This document shows, one piece after another, positions 6,247 through 10,054 of a DNA stretch of 10,054 nt. Source of the DNA: Pyrodictiaceae archaeon. GTDB taxonomy: Archaea; Thermoproteota; Thermoprotei_A; Sulfolobales; Pyrodictiaceae. The notes beneath the pieces are model-generated. The model was not told the DNA's origin and made no database searches. It worked only from the letters and a program-made list of their open reading frames with translations. The stretch's first letter is position 1; each line of letters begins with the position of its first letter. The position numbers and the translations under genes are program-made. Where the stretch lies: contig JALUFI010000198.1 of the NCBI GenBank assembly GCA_027043685.1, positions 1 through 10,054 on the forward strand, given 5' to 3'.

Positions 6247-7260
6247 GTGGCCGGCCTCAGGGGCCAGGTTGAGCTGGTGGTCGCGAGCGGGAAGGGAGGC
6301 GTAGGCAAGTCCACGGTGACCGCCAGCCTAGCGGTGCTGCTCGCCGAGAAGGGGGTCCCACTGGTCGCCGCGGACGCTGACGCGGAGGCGCCGAACCTCC
6401 ACATAGTGCTGGGCGTGGATGAGTGGAGCAGGGAGGAGCCCTACTATGAGGGCCGTGTAGCCTACATCCTCGAGGACCGCTGCACCAGCTGCGGCATCTG
6501 TGCAGAGGTCTGCACCTACGGCGCCGTGGAGATAGTCGACGGTAAGTACAGGATAAACCCCTATATATGCGAGGGCTGCATAACCTGCAGCGCCGCCTGC
6601 CCCGTCAAGGCGATTAGGTACAGGTTCCAGGTACGCAGCGGTACCCTCCGCATAGCCGAAAGGACCAGGTACGGGTTCCCCCTGGTGAGCGGCGAGATAG
6701 TCCCCGGCCGCCCCAACTCAGGGAAGCTCGTCACAGAGGTCAAGAACGCGGCCAAGAAGCTCCTCGGCACCAGGGACGGCCTCCTCCTCATAGACGCGGC
6801 CGCGGGCATAGGCTGCCAGGTCATATCGAGCCTCACCGGCGCGCAGCTAGCGATACTCGTCGCCGAGCCCACGCCAGCCAGCCTAAGCGACCTACGGAGG
6901 ATACACAAGCTCACCAAGCACTTCGGCATAGCCTCAATGCTGGTCATAAACAAGTACGACCTTAACCCCGGCTACGTCGAGGAGCTCGAGCGCTACGCCA
7001 GGGACAACAACATACCAGTCGCAGCCAGGATACCCTACGACGGGCACGTAGCCAAGGCAGTCGCCAAGGCAAGGCCCGTGGTGCTCGAGTACCCCGACGC
7101 CCCCGCCTCCAAGGCCCTCCACGGCCTCGCGGACTACGTCGCAGAGGAGGTGCTCAGCGACTGGAGGAGCTGGTGGAGCCGCTACAAGCCAAGGAAGCCC
7201 GAGCCATACATACCGATACTCATCCGCCCCGAACAGCGTAAAGCGCGCCGCCAGGGCTGA
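6247..7260 (+). CDS. MinD/Mrp-family P-loop ATPase with inserted two-[4Fe-4S] ferredoxin domain (second of tandem pair)
   Basis: A 337-residue paralogue of the preceding gene. It has Walker A SGKGGVGKS (14-22), DADAEAPN (43-50), cluster cysteines C79/C82/C85/C89 (followed by Thr) and C108/C111/C114/C118-Pro, then an NSGKLVTEVK segment (157-166) and Walker B with GIGC (LIDAAAGIGCQVISSL, 181-196). NSGK and the GIGC cysteine are typical of this family and are absent from the first copy, so the two are diverged partners, perhaps a heterodimer. The last 35 or so residues form a Trp-, Pro- and Arg/Lys-rich tail (SDWRSWWSRYKPRKPEP onward) outside the ATPase fold. The start is GTG 6247, with GGAGGTG eight bases upstream; the frame is open back to 6028, but that part overlaps the previous gene and is low-complexity noise. 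The NifX-family gene follows after 34 bases. The family is certain; a cofactor-assembly role is inferred. Confidence 0.9.
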   Translation: MAGLRGQVELVVASGKGGVGKSTVTASLAVLLAEKGVPLVAADADAEAPNLHIVLGVDEWSREEPYYEGRVAYILEDRCTSCGICAEVCTYGAVEIVDGKYRINPYICEGCITCSAACPVKAIRYRFQVRSGTLRIAERTRYGFPLVSGEIVPGRPNSGKLVTEVKNAAKKLLGTRDGLLLIDAAAGIGCQVISSLTGAQLAILVAEPTPASLSDLRRIHKLTKHFGIASMLVINKYDLNPGYVEELERYARDNNIPVAARIPYDGHVAKAVAKARPVVLEYPDAPASKALHGLADYVAEEVLSDWRSWWSRYKPRKPEPYIPILIRPEQRKARRQG

Positions 7261-7294
7261 GAGGCAACATCCCTTGTTGGAGGCGGAGGCAGCC

Positions 7295-7645
7295 GTGCCC
7301 GTCGTGAGGATAGCGTTCGCGACCAACAAGGGAGGCCTAGACGACACCCTCGCCGACCGCTTCGGCAGAGCACCAACCTTCACAATAGTCGAGGTCGACA
7401 CAGACACCGGCGAGGTCAAGAAGGTAGAGGTCATCGAGAACCCCGGCTACCGGGCAGGCAGCGGCGCCGGAGTCAAGGCAGCCCAGGCCCTCGGCGACCA
7501 CGGCGCCAAGGTCTACGTCGGCCCCAACCCCGGGCCCAACGCCACAGCAGCCCTCCAGTACCTAGGCGTGAAAGTGATACCACTCACCGGCGCCACGGTC
7601 CGCGAAGCACTCGCCAAGGCGCTGGAGGAGCTAAAGCAGCAGTAG
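7295..7645 (+). CDS. NifX/NifB-C family (PF02579) molybdenum-iron cofactor-binding-like protein
   Basis: A 116-residue single-domain protein of the dinitrogenase iron-molybdenum cofactor family. It opens MPVVRIAFATNKGGLDDTLA, with the conserved DRFGRAP at 21-27, a VDTDTGEV strand-turn at 34-41, ENPGYRAGSGAGVKAAQAL (48-66), and the GPNPGPNA loop at 76-83. Family members carry or bind metal-sulfur clusters (NifX, NafY, the Mo-Cu 'orange protein' of Desulfovibrio). This copy has no cysteine, so any cluster would be held non-covalently, as reported for the orange protein. GTG 7295 is chosen because GGAGG ends 5 bases before it and the next residues match the family start; TTG 7274 would add a tail without support. 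It is the third gene of a MinD-Fd, MinD-Fd, NifX set. No nif genes are visible, so nitrogen fixation is not implied. Confidence 0.88.
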   Translation: MPVVRIAFATNKGGLDDTLADRFGRAPTFTIVEVDTDTGEVKKVEVIENPGYRAGSGAGVKAAQALGDHGAKVYVGPNPGPNATAALQYLGVKVIPLTGATVREALAKALEELKQQ

Positions 7646-7658
7646 CGTCAGCGGCGGC

Positions 7659-7732
7659 TCCCTTTACTCCTCCTTTCCTTCTTGGGGCCCTGGGTCCGCA
7701 CCGAGGGTCTTTCCTCTCCATTCTCCTGTCCC
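7659..7732 (+). terminator. Two pyrimidine tracts, candidate archaeal terminator region
   Basis: Just after the NifX-family stop, 7659-7683 (tccctttactcctcctttcc and on) and 7708-7732 (tctttcctctccattctcct and on) contain almost only C and T on the coding strand. Archaeal RNA polymerase ends transcription at T-rich runs without needing a hairpin. These runs contain many C residues, so the match is only moderate. Confidence 0.35.
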
Positions 7733-7763
7733 GCGTGGCGCTTTGGACGCGTAACACTCATCG

Positions 7764-7771
7764 CTATATGG
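7764..7771 (+). promoter_or_regulatory. TATA box upstream of the HerA gene
   Basis: The sequence ctatatgg at 7764-7771 is the best TATA-like element in the window, in the 283-base gap (7646-7928) between the NifX-family gene and herA. Transcription would start at about 7790-7795. That leaves a long leader of about 135 bases before the chosen herA start at 7929, or a nearly leaderless 27-codon reading frame beginning ATG 7798. The remainder of the gap (7800-7928) is GC-rich, with no other gene I can support. Confidence 0.45.
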
Positions 7772-7928
7772 TAATACCTTGCTTCTTCCCGCCGGTTATG
7801 AGTGGGTATCCCCTCCCCCAGGGGCCCCTCCTCGCTCCCTCGTGGGGAGAGGCGCGGCGGGGCTCGGCGGCGGTGGTGTAGCGGGGTTGGGTGGCCGCGG
7901 CAGCGCCAGGGGCGGCGAGCCGGTTGGA

Positions 7929-10028
7929 ATGGTTACCGGCGACTCTAGGCCCGACTACTTCGTGTTCAGCGTCGACCCAGACGCCATCCCTCAGCTCTAT
8001 GACTACGTGTACGTGGAGGCCCTGGAGACGCCCCCGGGGGAGGAGGAGCCGGTCCGCGTCAAGGTCCTGGCCCAGATACGCGGCATAAGGAGGCTCGCTC
8101 TCGGGGTCTCGCCGGAGCACCCGTGGCCGGTTCTCAGGAGCATGGCGCTGCCCAGGGGCAGCGACACGGTGGTCGCTGCCGCCCGGGTGCTGGGGTACAA
8201 GTGGAGGGGCCGCATCTACCTACCCCGCCGCGCGCCCCCGGTGGGTAGCTGGGTCTACCTGGCCCCGGATGAGCTGCTCGTGGAGTTCTACAGCGTGGAG
8301 CCGCGTCGCCGCCTCCACGTGGGGAGCCTCATCTCCCGCCCAAGGGTATCCGCGTACCTGGACGTGGAGGGCATAAAGAGACACGTAGCCATAATCGCGG
8401 CGACGGGTGCGGGGAAGACCTGGGCGAGCGTCGTCCTCATAGAGGAGCTGCTCAAGAAGGGCGCAACGATAGTCGTGCTGGACCCCCACGGAGAGTACAC
8501 CGCCATGAAGAGGAGCGCTCACAAGCTGGGACCGGATTACGCCAACGCTGTCCGCGTCCTCAAGGTTCGGAGGGACCAGGAGGGGGACATACAGTACCGG
8601 GTGAGCGTCGCCGAGATGAGTGCCGAGGAGCTGGCCTCTATAGCAGGCGTACCCTCCAAGGCGACCAGGATAAGGAGCGCCATCTACGGCGCCAAGAAGG
8701 TGGCCAACTGGCTGGCAGAGGCAACCGGGGAGGCGAAGTGGAGGGGGCTCCGCGGCATAATCCGTGTCCTCCAGGCAGCGATAGACGCGGCTGAGCAGGC
8801 CCGTCTCCAGGGAGGAGGCCTAGACCGCTTCGTCTCGGCGCTTAACCAGAGGCTCCGCAGGCTCGCGGCCAGCGAGGACGTGGAGAAGGCTCTCAAGGCC
8901 GTGGCGAAGCTGGACGCCGTCGCGGCCATAGACGAGGGCCTGGCCCGCGGGGTCCGCAGGCTCTGGCTCTCCCTGGGCAAGGACAGCGGCCCCGGCTACG
9001 ACGCCCTGAGGTACCTGGAGGAGCTGCGCCGCATAGGCGTCTACGGCACCAGGACGGTGCCGATAGACGTGCTCCTCGAGCCCGGCACGGTCACCGTCGT
9101 CAACCTGGCGGGTCTCCGGGCCGAGGTGCAGGACCACATAGCCCACAACATACTCAAACGCGTCTTCGAGGCGAGGCTCCGCCACGCCCGCGGCCTCGGA
9201 GGCGAGTCCTACCCCTACCCCGTCGTGGTCTTCGTCGAGGAGGCCCACCGGTTCATGCCGCCGCCCCAGAAGAGGCAGACCAGGAGCCGCGACATAGCGG
9301 CGACGATAGCCAGCGAGGGCAGGAAGTTCGGCGCCTACCTCGTGGCGATAACCCAGAGGCCCTCCAGGATAGACCCGGACGTGCTCAGCCAGCTCCAGGG
9401 CCAGGTGATACTAAGGATAGTGAACCCCAGGGACCAGGAGGCGGTCCGCGACTCGAGCGAGCAGGTCAGCCAGGACCTCCTCGACAACCTCCCCGGCCTC
9501 AACACCGGCGAGGCCGTCGTCGTCGGCCCCCTGGCGCCCCGGCCCCTAATGCTCCGGCTAAGGGACAGGGTGCTCGACTACGGAGGCGGGGACATAAGCC
9601 TCGTGGACGCCTGGGCCTCTACGAGGGAGGACGCCCGCCTAGTAGAGGACATGAGGCGCGAGGCCCTGGAGGCCGCCGCCCGGCTCCTCGGCGAGAAGCC
9701 CCGCAGCCTAGCAGAGGCCCTCGAGGCCATAACCGGGCTAGAGTTCGCCACGGAGGCGGTGGAGCAGGGCCTCCGGCTCCTAGTGAGGGGCAGCGCCTGG
9801 GCAGCCTACAGCAGCTCCACCGCGAGCATAAACGGGGAGGTAAACGTGAACGGGAGGAGCTACGAGGTCACAATAAGCCTGGCCGACCGGCGCTTCGAGT
9901 GCAGCTGCGGCGCCCGCCGCCCATGCAGCCACGCGGCCGCGGTCGCGATACGCGCCCTCCTCGACGGAGTCCTCGCGGGCGCCCAGGAGGCGAGCGCCGA
10001 CAGCCTCTGGGACGAGTTCCTCCAGTAG
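7929..10028 (+). CDS. herA: HerA-family DNA translocase with C-terminal SWIM zinc finger
   Basis: A 699-residue hexameric FtsK/HerA-type ATPase, which with nuclease NurA and Mre11-Rad50 processes DNA ends for recombination in archaea. Residues of about 10-135 form the N-terminal HAS-barrel region. Walker A AATGAGKT is at 157-164, followed by VVLDPHGEY, a HerA hallmark. Walker B VVFVEEAHRFMPP has Glu437-Glu438, and AITQRPSRIDPDVLSQLQGQ and VNPRDQEAVRDSSE follow as in HerA proteins. The protein is longer than typical HerA (about 500 residues). The extra C-terminal part ends in a SWIM-type zinc finger: FECSCGARRPCSH with C658-x-C660-x5-C666-x-H668, preceded by a beta-rich segment containing SYEVTISLADRRF. 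SWIM fingers bind DNA or proteins. ATG 7929 was chosen because the upstream in-frame stretch (from 7779) is Gly/Arg low-complexity; no strong ribosome site precedes it, so the start is uncertain. Confidence 0.9.
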   Translation: MVTGDSRPDYFVFSVDPDAIPQLYDYVYVEALETPPGEEEPVRVKVLAQIRGIRRLALGVSPEHPWPVLRSMALPRGSDTVVAAARVLGYKWRGRIYLPRRAPPVGSWVYLAPDELLVEFYSVEPRRRLHVGSLISRPRVSAYLDVEGIKRHVAIIAATGAGKTWASVVLIEELLKKGATIVVLDPHGEYTAMKRSAHKLGPDYANAVRVLKVRRDQEGDIQYRVSVAEMSAEELASIAGVPSKATRIRSAIYGAKKVANWLAEATGEAKWRGLRGIIRVLQAAIDAAEQARLQGGGLDRFVSALNQRLRRLAASEDVEKALKAVAKLDAVAAIDEGLARGVRRLWLSLGKDSGPGYDALRYLEELRRIGVYGTRTVPIDVLLEPGTVTVVNLAGLRAEVQDHIAHNILKRVFEARLRHARGLGGESYPYPVVVFVEEAHRFMPPPQKRQTRSRDIAATIASEGRKFGAYLVAITQRPSRIDPDVLSQLQGQVILRIVNPRDQEAVRDSSEQVSQDLLDNLPGLNTGEAVVVGPLAPRPLMLRLRDRVLDYGGGDISLVDAWASTREDARLVEDMRREALEAAARLLGEKPRSLAEALEAITGLEFATEAVEQGLRLLVRGSAWAAYSSSTASINGEVNVNGRSYEVTISLADRRFECSCGARRPCSHAAAVAIRALLDGVLAGAQEASADSLWDEFLQ

Positions 10029-10054
10029 CCCCGGGGGAGCCCGGGGAGGAGAAA
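10029..10054 (+). promoter_or_regulatory. Hairpin and ribosome-binding site for the next gene
   Basis: Directly after the herA stop, ccccggg (10029-10035) and cccgggg (10040-10046) form a perfect 7-bp stem with the loop ggag. The second arm runs into GGGGAGGAG (10043-10051), a strong ribosome-binding site with no start codon before the window ends. A further rightward gene should therefore begin within about 10 bases. In archaea the neighbour is often nurA, mre11 or rad50, but that is inference. Confidence 0.5.

Noticed and set aside
5952..6404. 150-residue leftward frame opposite the ATPase pair
   Set aside because: Antisense of two well-supported genes; Arg/Pro/Ser-rich composition typical of GC-rich shadow frames.
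7779..7928. 50-residue N-terminal extension of HerA
   Set aside because: Gly/Pro/Arg-rich with no HerA similarity; it would begin at or before the predicted start of transcription. Kept only as an uncertainty about the start.
8820..9248. 142-residue leftward frame inside herA
   Set aside because: Antisense of conserved HerA motifs, including Walker B; no independent start signal or domain.
1..10054. tRNA, rRNA, CRISPR arrays, insertion sequences, C/D-box sRNA
   Set aside because: Looked for on both strands; no repeat-spacer pattern, transposase motif, terminal inverted repeats or convincing C/D box pairs were seen.

Overview
The window looks like chromosomal DNA from a GC-rich, hyperthermophilic crenarchaeon (Desulfurococcales / Pyrodictiaceae type). 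This is an inference from content, not from a database match. The clues are a WtpABC-type tungstate/molybdate transporter, a HerA DNA translocase, heavy use of AGG for Arg and ATA for Ile, frequent GTG/TTG starts, GGAGG-type ribosome sites mixed with apparently leaderless starts, and TATA-like boxes instead of -10/-35 promoters. I see no rRNA, tRNA, CRISPR array, transposase or integrase.

Layout. (1) Positions 1-603: the start of a leftward DUF104-type antitoxin-like gene (cut by the window edge), divergent from a rightward DUF134/UPF0251 HTH protein. (2) Positions 600-3140, leftward: a compact wtpA-wtpB-wtpC operon (binding protein, permease, ATPase) whose genes overlap each other; its last stop codon shares a CTAG with the stop of the DUF134 gene. 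(3) Positions 3344-4831, rightward: an acyl-adenylate-forming enzyme with a degenerate ATP-binding loop and no C-terminal catalytic lysine. (4) Positions 4908-5318: a small Panacea/DUF4065-like protein preceded by a perfect hairpin. (5) Positions 5348-7645: two consecutive MinD/Mrp-type ATPases, each with an inserted two-cluster ferredoxin domain, followed by a NifX/dinitrogenase-cofactor-family protein. (6) Positions 7646-7928: an intergenic region with pyrimidine tracts and a TATA box. (7) Positions 7929-10028: a HerA translocase with an extra C-terminal SWIM zinc finger. The window ends in a ribosome-binding site for a further gene.

How the parts may work together. WtpABC would import tungstate or molybdate. 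The two ferredoxin-ATPases and the NifX-family protein match the core of the bacterial 'orange protein' (ORP) gene set, in which a NifX-fold protein carries a Mo-Cu-S cluster. DUF134 proteins are often found next to, or fused to, NifX-family proteins. The window therefore brings together oxyanion uptake, a possible metal-sulfur cluster carrier with its ATP-driven assembly or scaffold partners, and a possible regulator. The adenylate-forming enzyme and the Panacea-like protein are the unexplained insertions between these parts. The HerA gene has its own promoter region and probably starts a separate DNA-end-processing operon.
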